This document shows, piece by piece, positions 1-8,794 of a DNA stretch of 64,000 nt. The DNA lies in NCBI RefSeq assembly GCF_028435365.1, contig NZ_JAGTJJ010000029.1, forward strand, positions 62,001 through 126,000. The letters run 5' to 3'. The notes below the pieces were generated by a model that did not search any database, was not told the origin of the DNA, and worked only from the letters and a program-made list of their open reading frames with translations. Source of the stretch: Polyangium jinanense. GTDB lineage: Bacteria; Myxococcota; Polyangia; Polyangiales; Polyangiaceae. The position numbers were made by a program, and so were the translations under genes. Positions within the stretch are counted from its first letter, which is position 1, and each line of letters opens with the position of its first letter.

Positions 1-1575
1 GGCTTTGCCCGCGTTCTGCGAGGAGCGATCACAATCGGCCGCGAGGACGGCGAGCCCGGCGCGGATGTCCTCGTAATCGCGGTGGCCTTCGAGGTACCGC
101 TTGAGGATGCGGTGCACGACGAGGTCGGCGTACCTGCGGATCGGCGAGGTGAAATGCAGGTAGAGCGGCGCGCCGAGGCCAAAATGCGGGCCGGGATCGG
201 GCGTGTAACGCGCCGGGCCGAGGGTCTGGCCGAGCACGGTGCGGATCGCAGGCTCGAAGCGCGCGCCGGCGATCTGCGTCTCGAACGCGGCGAGCGAGCG
301 GGCCGAGAGGCGTGGGCCGAAGCCGGCCTCGATGCCGAAGTTGTGCGCGAGCTGCGCGAGCGTGCGGACGCGCTCGGGCGAGGGCTCGTCGTGGACGCGG
401 TAGATGCCGGGGAGGCCACGTGCGACGAGCCATTCCGCGACGGCCTCGTTCGCCGCGACCATGAGCCGCTCGACGAGCCTGTGCGCAGGGGTCTCACGGC
501 GCGCTTCGATCGCGATCGGCTCGCCCGTGCCGGCGTCGAGCTCGATCTTCGCCTCCTCGCGCGCGAGGTTCACCCCACCCCGCGCGGCGCGAACGGCGCT
601 GAGGCGCGCGACCGCGGTGCGGAGCCAGCGGAGCGTGCTCTCGACGGCGGGCGGGACGCCTTCGGCGTGGCTTTCGGACAGGAACGTGTCGACAGCGTCG
701 TACGTGAGGCGCGCGCGCGAGCGGACGAGGCTCTCGTAGACGTCGACCGAGGTGATGCGACCCTCGGGATCGATGCGGAGCTCGGCCGTGAGCGCAGGCC
801 GGTCCTCGCCCTCGACGAGGCTCGCCGCGCGCGACGAGATGGCCTCGGGGAGCATCGGGAGCACGCGGCCCGCGAGGTAGACGCTCGTGCCGCGCAGGCG
901 CGCCTCGCGATCGAGGATCGAGCGCTCGGGGACGAAGACGTCGACATCGGCGATGGAGACGAGCACGCGGAGCGCGCCGCTCGCGTCGGCCGGGTACGCC
1001 GAGAGCGCGTCGTCGATGTCGCGCGTGGAGGCCGCGTCGATGGTCACGGTCGGGACGCTCCGGAGATCGCGCCGCCGCTCCATGGGGATTGGCCGCGTGG
1101 CCGCTTCCTCGGCAGTACGATCGAGGGTCTCGGCGAAGACCGCGCGCAGGCCGTGCCGCGCGATGCAACGCTCGACGCCGAGATCGGCGCCTTCGGGGAC
1201 GACACGCGCGACGACGAGGCGATCGCCCGAGACCTCGGCCACGACGTGCGTGCCCTCGGCGAGCTCGTTCGTCGTGTCGAGCGGCCAGTCCGTGTTCGCC
1301 ACGGAGCGATCGATCCGCAGGTAGCGTTTGCCGCCGCGGAGGACGACGCTGCCGAAGACCTCGGCGCGGGCGCGGCTGACGAGCGCGAGCTCGGTGGCGA
1401 CGAAGCGGCCGTTGCCTTCGGACGTGAGCCGCGCGGTTACGACGTCGCCGTCGAGGAAGGGGTTCAGATCCGGGGGGGCGATGAACGCGGAGATGGGCGT
1501 CGGCGCTTCGACGACGAGGAAGCCGAACCCTCGTGGATGAACGGAAATGCGCCCGCGTGTCGTGCCGTCGCTCAT
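1..1575 (-). CDS. rnr: RNase R/RNase II family 3'-5' exoribonuclease (C-terminus off the window)
   Basis: The frame is open from the ATG at 1575 to the window edge, giving about 525 residues without a stop, so the 3' end lies outside. An N-terminal cold-shock/OB-like segment is followed by the RNB catalytic domain. Its metal-binding stretch TIDAASTRDIDDA lies near residues 178-190, and the family signature HFTSPIRRYADLVVHR is further on. The enzyme degrades structured RNA processively in the cytoplasm. The start codon overlaps the stop of the upstream amphi-Trp gene as ATGA, so the two are probably translationally coupled. RNase R is preferred over RNase II from general layout; the missing C-terminal S1 region would decide. 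Confidence 0.9.
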   Translation of the reverse strand, partial: MSDGTTRGRISVHPRGFGFLVVEAPTPISAFIAPPDLNPFLDGDVVTARLTSEGNGRFVATELALVSRARAEVFGSVVLRGGKRYLRIDRSVANTDWPLDTTNELAEGTHVVAEVSGDRLVVARVVPEGADLGVERCIARHGLRAVFAETLDRTAEEAATRPIPMERRRDLRSVPTVTIDAASTRDIDDALSAYPADASGALRVLVSIADVDVFVPERSILDREARLRGTSVYLAGRVLPMLPEAISSRAASLVEGEDRPALTAELRIDPEGRITSVDVYESLVRSRARLTYDAVDTFLSESHAEGVPPAVESTLRWLRTAVARLSAVRAARGGVNLAREEAKIELDAGTGEPIAIEARRETPAHRLVERLMVAANEAVAEWLVARGLPGIYRVHDEPSPERVRTLAQLAHNFGIEAGFGPRLSARSLAAFETQIAGARFEPAIRTVLGQTLGPARYTPDPGPHFGLGAPLYLHFTSPIRRYADLVVHRILKRYLEGHRDYEDIRAGLAVLAADCDRSSQNAGKA

Positions 1576-1814
1576 GTGCCGTCAGGACCGTCGCTCTCGG
1601 CTTGCCCGCGGCGCCACCGGAGCTGCATCTCGATCTCCTCGGCGTCGCCCTCGGCCTCGTGCTCGATCGAGAGCTCGGCGTCGTACGGGACCGTGACCCG
1701 CACGCCGCCGACCTGAACGCGGAACGGCTCGCCTCGCTCGACGGCATCGGCGACGCGGCGGAGCAGCGCGACGAACTCGTCCCTCGTACGGATGCGCGTG
1801 ACGTCTCTGGCCAT
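1572..1814 (-). CDS. amphi-Trp domain-containing small protein
   Basis: This 80-residue protein has the layout of amphi-Trp domain proteins: an N-terminal segment with TRDEFVALLRRVADAVERGE, then a short beta hairpin with VQVGG and VTVPYDAELSIEHE, and a C-terminal LRWRR. Such proteins are small and of unknown biochemical role. It is the first gene of a two-gene unit with the exoribonuclease, overlapping it by four bases. The start is supported by a TATCCT hexamer six bases upstream, with no Shine-Dalgarno sequence between. Confidence 0.7.
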   Translation of the reverse strand: MARDVTRIRTRDEFVALLRRVADAVERGEPFRVQVGGVRVTVPYDAELSIEHEAEGDAEEIEMQLRWRRGQAESDGPDGT

Positions 1815-1820
1815 GGGCGG

Positions 1821-1826
1821 AGGATA
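1821..1826 (-). promoter_or_regulatory. Putative -10 element TATCCT of the amphi-Trp/RNase unit
   Basis: TATCCT on the minus strand ends six bases before the ATG at 1814. Transcription would then begin at or next to the start codon, giving a leaderless message. No clear -35 was seen. Confidence 0.45.
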
Positions 1827-1864
1827 ATCGGCTCATCGTCGCGATGTCCATCGGAGGCATGTGC

Positions 1865-1870
1865 TAGTGT
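1865..1870 (+). promoter_or_regulatory. Putative -10 element TAGTGT (TGC-TAGTGT)
   Basis: TAGTGT lies 23 bases before the nucleotidyltransferase ATG at 1894, and an AGGA Shine-Dalgarno sits between. This is a conventional leadered arrangement. Confidence 0.4.
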
Positions 1871-1893
1871 CCGGCCCCCTCAGGAAAACCGGA

Positions 1894-2949
1894 ATGGAAG
1901 CGAAATCCGAGGTGATCCAGCGGCTCGAAGCGAAGGCGAACCGCGCCTTTCCGCACGTGCTCGCCGCGCGTGACCTCTCCGCGCGGACGCTCGAAAGGCT
2001 CCGCGAGCTCCTCCGCGGGCACGATCCGGAGGACGCGAGCATCGTCGTCTTCGGCTCGTTTGCCCGCGGCGAGTACACGCCCGGCAGCGACATCGACTGG
2101 ACGCTGCTCGTCGACGGGCGCGCGGACCGGGTCCACTTCGACGAGGCCGTCGCGATCACGCGTATCCTGGACGCGGCGAAGTTCCAACCGCCGAGCCCGT
2201 TCGGCGTCTTCGACAACGTGTCCTTCAGCCACCCCTTGCTGCACCTCATCGGGGGCCACGACGACACGAACCGCAACACCACGCAGCGCATCCTGCTCCT
2301 GCTGGAGTCGATCGCGATCGGCCAGAGGGAGGCGCTCGATCGGGTCGTCGACCTCGTGCTGCACCGCTACGTCTCCGATGATCGTGGTCTCTTGTTCTCC
2401 AAGCGTTCGAAGCTCGTGCCGCGCGTCCTCTTGAACGACATCATCCGGTACTGGCGCACCATCACCGTCGACTTCGTGAACAAGCAGGGCTTCAAGGGCG
2501 GCTGGGCGCTGCGCAACATCAAGCTGCGCATGAGCCGCAAGTTGCTCTTTGCGAGCGGGATGCTCGCGTGCTTCGCGCTCGAGCTTTTTGGCAAAGGCGA
2601 ATTCCGGCGTGGTGAGGGCGGCATCGATCCAGCGCGTGTCGTCCGCTACCTCCGCGAGCGGCTCCGCCTCTCGCCGTTCGAGCAGATGTGCGAGGTCCTG
2701 CTCCGGCCTACGATCTCCGTCGAGACCGCGCAGAAGGTGATGGGCTCGTACGATGCCTTCATGGCCATCCTCTCGGACGAGGACAAACGCCGGCACCTCT
2801 CCGATCTCCCGTTCGAAGCCTTCAATCAAGACGCGCTCTGGAAGGAAGCGACGAACTTGACCTATACCTTCCAGGATGGGCTCGATCAGGTCTTCTTCCT
2901 GGAGGACGAAGAGATCGCGGGCCTCGTGCGGCAATTCGGCGTGTTCTGA
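1894..2949 (+). CDS. Nucleotidyltransferase-fold protein (pol beta superfamily)
   Basis: The 351-residue product carries the nucleotidyltransferase signature VVFGSFARGEYTPGSDID at about residues 51-68: the GSFARG loop followed by the Asp pair D66/D68 that binds metal in this superfamily. The rest is helical and resembles no specific family I can name. Substrate is unknown; candidates are protein nucleotidylylation or a MNT/HEPN-type role. The ATG at 1894 is chosen over GTG at 1861 because AGGA lies just upstream of it. The gene is monocistronic and precedes the MFS gene by 53 bases. Confidence 0.7.
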   Translation: MEAKSEVIQRLEAKANRAFPHVLAARDLSARTLERLRELLRGHDPEDASIVVFGSFARGEYTPGSDIDWTLLVDGRADRVHFDEAVAITRILDAAKFQPPSPFGVFDNVSFSHPLLHLIGGHDDTNRNTTQRILLLLESIAIGQREALDRVVDLVLHRYVSDDRGLLFSKRSKLVPRVLLNDIIRYWRTITVDFVNKQGFKGGWALRNIKLRMSRKLLFASGMLACFALELFGKGEFRRGEGGIDPARVVRYLRERLRLSPFEQMCEVLLRPTISVETAQKVMGSYDAFMAILSDEDKRRHLSDLPFEAFNQDALWKEATNLTYTFQDGLDQVFFLEDEEIAGLVRQFGVF

Positions 2950-3002
2950 AGGGAGCCGTGGTTGCAGAGGTGCCGGCGGCGGAGTAACCACACGGCCTTC
3001 CC

Positions 3003-4490
3003 ATGTCGGTTCCAGATGAACGACGCACGCACAGAGGCCTGACGATCGCGGGCCTCGTGCTCTGCCTCGCCATGGCCGCGCTCGAGGCCACCGTCGTGGC
3101 CACCGCGATGCCCACCGTCACGGGGGATCTCGGCGGCATCCAGTATTATTCGTGGGTCACGAACGCCTACCTGATCACGTCGGCGATCACGGTCCCCATC
3201 TTCGGCAAGCTCGCGGATCTGCACGGCCGAAAGCCCGTCTTGCTCGCGGGGATCGCCATCTTCCTCCTGGGCTCGGCGGCGAGCGGCGCGGCGCAGTCGA
3301 TGCCAGCGCTCATCGTGTCCCGCGCGATCCAGGGGCTCGGCGCCGGGGCCATGCAGCCGATGCCGATCACGATCATCGCGGACATCTTCGGCATCGAGGA
3401 GCGCGCGAAGCTGCAAGGTTTCTTCGGCGCGGCGTGGGGCTTCTTCGGGCTCGTCGGGCCGATCATCGGCGGCGTGATCGTCGAGAACGTCTCCTGGCGC
3501 TGGGTTTTCTACATGAACCTGCCCTTCGGCGTGGCCGCCGCGGGCCTTCTCGTGACGGCCTTGCACGAGCGCGTGGAGCGGAAGAAGCGCCGCCTCGATC
3601 TCGCCGGCGCGGCCCTGCTCGCGAGCTTCGTGACAGCGCTGCTCCTCGCGAGCTCCGGGGTGCACGGCTCCGGCGCGTGGAGGTTCGTCCTCGCCACGGT
3701 GCTCTCCTTCGCGGCCTTCATTGCTGTCGAGCGTCGCGCCGAGGAGCCGCTCCTGCCGCTCTCGCTCTTCACGCGCCGGGTGATGGCGCTCTCGTCCGCG
3801 ATGGGCGCAGTCATCGGCGGTGCGATGATCGCGATCCTCACGTACGTGCCCCTGTTCATCCAGGGCGTGCGCGGCGGGACGCCGACCCAGGCGGGCAGCT
3901 CCATCACGCCCATGCTCGTCACGTGGCCGATCGCGAGCTCACTCGCTGGGCGGCTCCTTCCGCGGGTGGGCTTTCGCGCGCTCGTTCGCCTGGGGATGGG
4001 CTGCACGGGGGCGGCCGCGGTCGCGCTTCCCTTCATCGCCGAGCAAGGGCCCCTCGCGCTGCGCGTGGTGACCGGGCTGTTCGGGTTCGGGATGGGCTGC
4101 GCCAACACGGCGCTCGTCATCGCGGTGCAGACCTCGGTGCGCTGGGAGCAACGTGGCATCGCGACCGCGAGCACGATGTTTTTCCGGACGATCGGCGGCG
4201 CCGTCGCGGTCGGCGTGATGGGTGGCGTGATCGTCGCGGCGCTCGGGAAGGACCCGTCGCTCCCGAAGGACGCGGCGAGCCAAGCGCTGTCACGGGAGGG
4301 GATGTCCACGCTCGGTCCCGACGTCGTGCAGCGGATCTCCGGCCTGCTCGATGCGGGCCTCGGGACGGTCTTCTGGATGATCGCGGGGCTCGGTTTCACC
4401 GCGTTCGTGGCGGCCCTGTTTTTCCCGGACGTTCCGCTGGAGACGATGACGTCGAAGCCGGCTCCCGCGTCGGCGCCTCCTGCGCATTGA
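3003..4490 (+). CDS. MFS multidrug-type exporter (DHA2/EmrB-QacA family)
   Basis: This 495-residue inner-membrane protein has the Gly/Ala-rich hydrophobic segments of a DHA2-type drug:proton antiporter. The first helix is followed by the family-like stretch ALEATVVATAMPTVTGDL. Cytoplasmic loop 2-3 carries motif A (GKLADLHGRKPV), and SRAIQGLGAGAMQP fits the motif that follows. Length suits a 14-helix member. Substrate cannot be read from sequence. It converges on the envelope gene at 4515. Confidence 0.88.
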   Translation: MSVPDERRTHRGLTIAGLVLCLAMAALEATVVATAMPTVTGDLGGIQYYSWVTNAYLITSAITVPIFGKLADLHGRKPVLLAGIAIFLLGSAASGAAQSMPALIVSRAIQGLGAGAMQPMPITIIADIFGIEERAKLQGFFGAAWGFFGLVGPIIGGVIVENVSWRWVFYMNLPFGVAAAGLLVTALHERVERKKRRLDLAGAALLASFVTALLLASSGVHGSGAWRFVLATVLSFAAFIAVERRAEEPLLPLSLFTRRVMALSSAMGAVIGGAMIAILTYVPLFIQGVRGGTPTQAGSSITPMLVTWPIASSLAGRLLPRVGFRALVRLGMGCTGAAAVALPFIAEQGPLALRVVTGLFGFGMGCANTALVIAVQTSVRWEQRGIATASTMFFRTIGGAVAVGVMGGVIVAALGKDPSLPKDAASQALSREGMSTLGPDVVQRISGLLDAGLGTVFWMIAGLGFTAFVAALFFPDVPLETMTSKPAPASAPPAH

Positions 4491-4514
4491 TCGTTTGACC
4501 ACCAAATAGATCGT

Positions 4515-5567
4515 TCAGGGGACGGGCGCCGTCGTCGGGGCTCGCCGCGAGCGTGGCTGGATCTTGGTCACGCGCGGGTTCGGCGTGAGATCGAGCCCGA
4601 AGGCGATGCCGAGGCTCGCGCGCACGTCGTGCAGGGGGGCGAGCTCGAGCGCGGGGGGAACGAGGCGATAGCTGCCTTCGAAGAAGGCGGAGATCGGCTC
4701 GTCGTTGATCGCGAGGATCGTCCGCTCGACGCGGCCGTAGCCAAGCGCGCCGAGCTTCCAGGTGCGCTCGCTGGTCCAGTGCGGGGTGATCTCGGCGCGG
4801 GTGTCGAGCGAGAAGAGCCCGTCCTGCGTTTCGAAGCGGAAGCGGAGCGAGCCGGCCGTCCCGGGGGCGACACGATGCACGAGGCGAGGGCGCGCGATCG
4901 AGCCCTCGGGGCCGGTGCCGCGTTGCGGGCCGTAGACGTCGAGGTCGTACCGCACGCCTACGCCGATCTCGATGCTGCGGCCGGGATGGTTGGAGCGCAA
5001 AGGATCGAGGTAGGCGGTGGCGCGGGCGACGGAGACGCGGAGGAAGGGGATCGCCGCGCCGTCCGCGGCGCCCGTGGGCAGGGCACGCGGGACGGTGACG
5101 CGTCCGATCTCGCCATCGAAGCCGATATCGAAGGGGAAGGGGATGCTGAGTGGCGGCGAGGAGGGCAGGACGATGCGTGGCGCGAGATCGTGGCGGTGCG
5201 CGGCGGCGCCGTAGAGCGTGGCGTCGAAGGAGGGCATGTCCCCGAATGGGCGGACGAAGGGCGCGATGAAGCCCGAGAGAATGCGTTGATCGAATTGCCA
5301 TTCGACCCGCGAGGGGCCCTCGCCGAAGGCATAACGACGGCGCACGGAGATGCCCGCGTGGACCTCGAGTGCAGGGGTGATCCGGCCGTTTTCGTTGCGC
5401 GCACCGGATGAGGCCGCGCCGAGGCGAATGCGGCTTTCGGGATCAAAACGAACGCGGAAGGTGCGGCCCTTGGGCGAATGACGAAAGTCTCCCTCGTACG
5501 CCGCGGCCATGGGCGCGGTGGTGATGGCGATCGCGGCGATCGCGGCGGTGAGGGAGCGTCGGATCAC
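4515..5567 (-). CDS. Exported envelope protein, paralogue of its upstream neighbour
   Basis: The 350-residue protein begins with a signal peptide (Ala/Ile-rich core ending near MAAAYEG) and continues as beta-rich sequence with alternating aromatics, typical of an outer-membrane or periplasmic beta protein. It shares two landmarks with the upstream gene: KGRTFRVRF early (GRAFQVKF in the neighbour) and AILAINDEPISA-like wording late (VAINDQPISA in the neighbour). The two are therefore likely tandem duplicates. The GTG start overlaps the upstream TGA as GTGA, so they are co-translated. Function unknown. Confidence 0.65.
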   Translation of the reverse strand: MIRRSLTAAIAAIAITTAPMAAAYEGDFRHSPKGRTFRVRFDPESRIRLGAASSGARNENGRITPALEVHAGISVRRRYAFGEGPSRVEWQFDQRILSGFIAPFVRPFGDMPSFDATLYGAAAHRHDLAPRIVLPSSPPLSIPFPFDIGFDGEIGRVTVPRALPTGAADGAAIPFLRVSVARATAYLDPLRSNHPGRSIEIGVGVRYDLDVYGPQRGTGPEGSIARPRLVHRVAPGTAGSLRFRFETQDGLFSLDTRAEITPHWTSERTWKLGALGYGRVERTILAINDEPISAFFEGSYRLVPPALELAPLHDVRASLGIAFGLDLTPNPRVTKIQPRSRRAPTTAPVP

Positions 5568-6796
5568 GGGTCCTCGAAGGCGGGCATCGGCTCGAAGACG
5601 CGCGGCGGGGCGCCGAAGGACATGCGCAGGCCCGCGAAGAAGCGGAGCTCGACCGCACGCACGTCACGCACGAAGTCGTTTTGCGTGCGGCCCTCGGCCG
5701 CGAGGCGGGCCGAGATCGGCTGGTCGTTGATCGCGACGAGCACGCCCTCGTACGCGAACGATCCCGCGAGGCGATTGACGCTCTCGCCCGTGAGGTCGCC
5801 CGAGACGATGGTGGGGCGGCGGAAGGTGAGATCACTGAAGAGATAATGCAGGCCGCCCTTGCCGAGGCTGATGCGCGATTCGATCGCGGCCGTGGGTCCG
5901 ATGAAATAATTGCCCGATTTGCCGGAGACGATCTTCCGATCCTGCCAGTGCGCGCCGAAATCGCCGCCGAGTTCGATGCGGAGGTGGCTGTACATGTCGT
6001 CCGATTGCCAGGGGTTCCAGGCGACGTGGAACTCGCCGAACTCCATGTCGAGGGCGTCCCGGAACGAGGGCTGGCGATCGAGGACGGAAAGGACGCGGAA
6101 GCCGAAGCCCATGCGCGGCAGGATCGGGTGGACGTCGGGCTCGCCGAAGAAGGTGCTGATCCAGAAGAGCGGGCGCCTGTGCTCGTGCTGGTAATCGTAG
6201 GAGAGGAGTGTGCCGCGGAGCTCGAGGTCGGCGAAGGTCGCGCTGCCTTCGAGGATGCGGAGGTCGTGACGGGCTCGCTTTCGCGGCGAGAGAATGCTGA
6301 GGTGAATGCCCATCTCGGCGTTCGCCCGGGCAAACGGAAAGCCCGCGGGGACGGCGAAGCCGCGGCTCGATTGCAGAGTGGGAGCCCAGCCGACGCCGAT
6401 GTAGAAACGGTTCAGGAGGTCGAATTTGACCTGAAAAGCCCGGCCACTCTCGCCGCGCGCGTAGCCCGGCGGGGCCTCGGCGACCGCGGGGACCATGCGT
6501 GCGCGGCGCGCGAGCTGCCGATATTCGTCGTCGCTGTGCGCCGAGCAGGGCTGGACCTTGTCGAGCGGATCGCCGATGCCGACCATCTCGCCGGGAGCGG
6601 CGAGGCACGTCTCTCCTTTGGCGTCCTGCGTGCATTGGACGCGGAGCGTTTTCCCCTCCTTCAGATGATAACAGCTCACGGGCTGGTCCCAGCGGAGCGC
6701 TGGCGGAGCGTCGTCCGCCGCGGCAGGCGCCGCGAACGCGAGGAGCGGGGCGGTGAGCAGCGCGGAGAGGATGAGGCGTCGGGGAGGTGATCGCAC
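5564..6796 (-). CDS. Exported envelope protein with Cys-containing N-terminal segment
   Basis: The 410-residue product starts at GTG 6796, chosen because GAGGTAA sits just upstream and because a clear signal peptide follows (LILSALLTAPLLAFAAPAAA). The mature N-terminus has four Cys (SCYHLK, RVQCTQD, ETCLAAP, QPCSAHS). The remainder is beta-rich with many aromatic and Gly residues, as in outer-membrane beta-barrels. It is the first gene of a two-gene unit with the smaller paralogue downstream. The reading frame continues far upstream without a stop, but that part is antisense to the esterase gene and is not used. No named family recognised. Confidence 0.68.
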   Translation of the reverse strand: MRSPPRRLILSALLTAPLLAFAAPAAADDAPPALRWDQPVSCYHLKEGKTLRVQCTQDAKGETCLAAPGEMVGIGDPLDKVQPCSAHSDDEYRQLARRARMVPAVAEAPPGYARGESGRAFQVKFDLLNRFYIGVGWAPTLQSSRGFAVPAGFPFARANAEMGIHLSILSPRKRARHDLRILEGSATFADLELRGTLLSYDYQHEHRRPLFWISTFFGEPDVHPILPRMGFGFRVLSVLDRQPSFRDALDMEFGEFHVAWNPWQSDDMYSHLRIELGGDFGAHWQDRKIVSGKSGNYFIGPTAAIESRISLGKGGLHYLFSDLTFRRPTIVSGDLTGESVNRLAGSFAYEGVLVAINDQPISARLAAEGRTQNDFVRDVRAVELRFFAGLRMSFGAPPRVFEPMPAFEDP

Positions 6797-7069
6797 GGTG
6801 TTACCTCGTGGCGAAGGCGCCGGCGCGCGAAAAAGAGATCGCGGCATCCAGCAAGCTATCACGAGAGAAGCACGCGGCGTGCCCGCAAGAGGGCAGGGGA
6901 GGGAGGAAGGACCTGTCCATTCCGAAAGTGCAGAACATCGACGACGACCGGCGGAAATTCGACAGGGTCTGCGAAGGCGCGGACGCGGCTCGGCGCGGGA
7001 TCCTGCCAACACGGCTGCGCACGTGGCGCCGTGCCTTTGCCGACATTGAACGGTCCGGGGTGTCCTTGC

Positions 7070-7075
7070 TAGATT
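7070..7075 (+). promoter_or_regulatory. Putative -10 element TAGATT of the esterase gene
   Basis: TGC-TAGATT ends six bases before the ATG at 7082. TTGAAC at 7046-7051 is a possible -35 with an 18-base spacer. No Shine-Dalgarno lies between the hexamer and the start, suggesting a leaderless message. Confidence 0.55.
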
Positions 7076-7081
7076 CGGCCG

Positions 7082-8785
7082 ATGACGAAGACCTTCCGAT
7101 CCTTGGTTCGACGGGCAAACACATTCCAGGCGGCCGTGGCCCTCACGGCGGTATCCCTCACGGGGTGCAGCGACGATCCGGCGCAAAACCCGCCCTGCGT
7201 GGGCGATGCGTGCAATCCCCCCGAGCAGACGTGCGTGCCGACGATGGACTTCGAGGGGCTCGACGGCGGGCTCACGGAGACGCTGCGCAGGTTCTACAAT
7301 GGCAGCGGCGACGGGGGACTCGCGCACATCACGTACTGGAGCCTCAAGGCAGGGACGCCCGAATTCGACGATCTTCCGGCCGAGGAGCAAGCGAAGGTCA
7401 AGAAGATGCAGGCGAGCGTCCTGCATTCGCTGAAGCTCGCGCCAAAGGACGACGTGGCCGGCATCGAGGTCACGGGCACGCTTACGGTGACCGAGGGCGG
7501 GGTCACGCGGACGCAGGAGATCGTGCTGAAGATGCCGAATGATTGGAACGGCAAGCTCGTGGTGGCCGGGACGCCCGGGACGCGCAATGAATTCTCGAAC
7601 GATGGGACGATCGTTCCCTGGGTGCTGAAGCGCGGGTATGCGTACGTGGCCGGGAACAAGGGAATGACGAACGGCGGGGCCGATGGGAACGCGACCTTGC
7701 TCTCGAAGACGCACCCGACGCAGCACTGGGGCGCGATGATGCTGGATCTCGCGGCGTGGGCCTCGACGTCGATCGAGATCGTGACGTGCAAAGCGCCGAC
7801 GCATGTGTATGCGGTGGGGCTCTCGAACGGCGGATACCAGGTGCGGCGCGCGCTGGAGCTCGATCACGAGCGCGAGAAGGCCGGCGGGAAGCGGATCTTC
7901 GCGGGCGGGCTCGATTGGTCGGGCGCGTACTGGCCCGACGCGCGGGTGCTCGACAAGGACAAGGACGGGACGGTGACGCCGGCCGAGTATGCCGCGGCAA
8001 ACCACCTCGTGAGCACGAACGAGCGCGCGGCGCTGGCGATGAAGTGGGCCTACGATCCCGCGACGCTCTCGACGCCGGCCGCGTACACCGAGATGCCGCC
8101 GTTCTCGGGGGCGCAGGATGCGATGATCGCCGCGGGTTTCGGCGCGCCGTCGGCGACGATCTGGAGCGCGTACAACACGGCGTTCGATTCGCTGAAGGCG
8201 TCGCTCCCGCAATTCAAGGGGATCGGGTACTACAACTTCACGGCCTATTACTTCAAGGCGGAGCTGCTCGGCCACGATCTCACCGAGAGCGCGGCGTATA
8301 GCTGCTTCCCGCCGAACGACATGGATCCGCCGCCGTTCTACGCGTTCCTGACCTCGGCCGAGGACGCGGGCTGGACGCCGGAGAGCGTGTCGTTTGCCCT
8401 GAAAAACGCGAATACCGGCGAGTTCTCGGCGCCGCTCGTGAGCATCCACGGCGACGCGGACGGGCTACTCGGGGTGATCGCGAACGCGGAGGCCTATCGC
8501 GACGCGGTGACCGCGTACGGCGATCCGGACATGTACCGGCTCTACGTGGTGGCCGGCGGCGGCCACGTGGATCTGCATTCGGACGGGGTGCTCGATTTCG
8601 ATTTCGACGGTACGCCGGCCGAGGAGGGCGCCCAGGACAAGTTCACGATCCTGCAGCCCTACGCGGAGCGCGCATTCGACGCCCTCGTGGAGTGGGCCGA
8701 GAAGGGCACGGCGCCGCCGCCGAGCAAGACGCTGGCTACGGATTTGGTGAACGATCAGCTCGACGCGTCGAAGATCGAGCTCTGA
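7082..8785 (+). CDS. Secreted lipoprotein with alpha/beta-hydrolase (esterase) domain
   Basis: The 567-residue product has a lipoprotein signal ending LTGC (Cys29), then a Cys-containing linker and a large hydrolase domain. The nucleophile elbow GLSNGG places the catalytic Ser at about 248. Later SIHGDADG and GGGHVDLHS supply plausible Asp and His partners. The layout resembles tannase/feruloyl-esterase-like or polyester-depolymerase enzymes, acting outside the cytoplasm. An internal DKDKDGTVTPAEY stretch looks like an EF-hand-type calcium loop. It converges on the DUF4145 gene with nine bases between. Confidence 0.7.
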   Translation: MTKTFRSLVRRANTFQAAVALTAVSLTGCSDDPAQNPPCVGDACNPPEQTCVPTMDFEGLDGGLTETLRRFYNGSGDGGLAHITYWSLKAGTPEFDDLPAEEQAKVKKMQASVLHSLKLAPKDDVAGIEVTGTLTVTEGGVTRTQEIVLKMPNDWNGKLVVAGTPGTRNEFSNDGTIVPWVLKRGYAYVAGNKGMTNGGADGNATLLSKTHPTQHWGAMMLDLAAWASTSIEIVTCKAPTHVYAVGLSNGGYQVRRALELDHEREKAGGKRIFAGGLDWSGAYWPDARVLDKDKDGTVTPAEYAAANHLVSTNERAALAMKWAYDPATLSTPAAYTEMPPFSGAQDAMIAAGFGAPSATIWSAYNTAFDSLKASLPQFKGIGYYNFTAYYFKAELLGHDLTESAAYSCFPPNDMDPPPFYAFLTSAEDAGWTPESVSFALKNANTGEFSAPLVSIHGDADGLLGVIANAEAYRDAVTAYGDPDMYRLYVVAGGGHVDLHSDGVLDFDFDGTPAEEGAQDKFTILQPYAERAFDALVEWAEKGTAPPPSKTLATDLVNDQLDASKIEL

Positions 8786-8794
8786 AGAGGACCC

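Noticed and set aside
82..1716. Long plus-strand frame over the RNase gene
   Set aside because: It is an antisense shadow in GC-rich DNA; the minus strand encodes a clear RNB domain.
6797..8449. Upstream extension of the envelope protein ending at 5564
   Set aside because: The frame stays open across the esterase gene on the other strand, but a GTG with a strong Shine-Dalgarno and a signal peptide sits at 6796.
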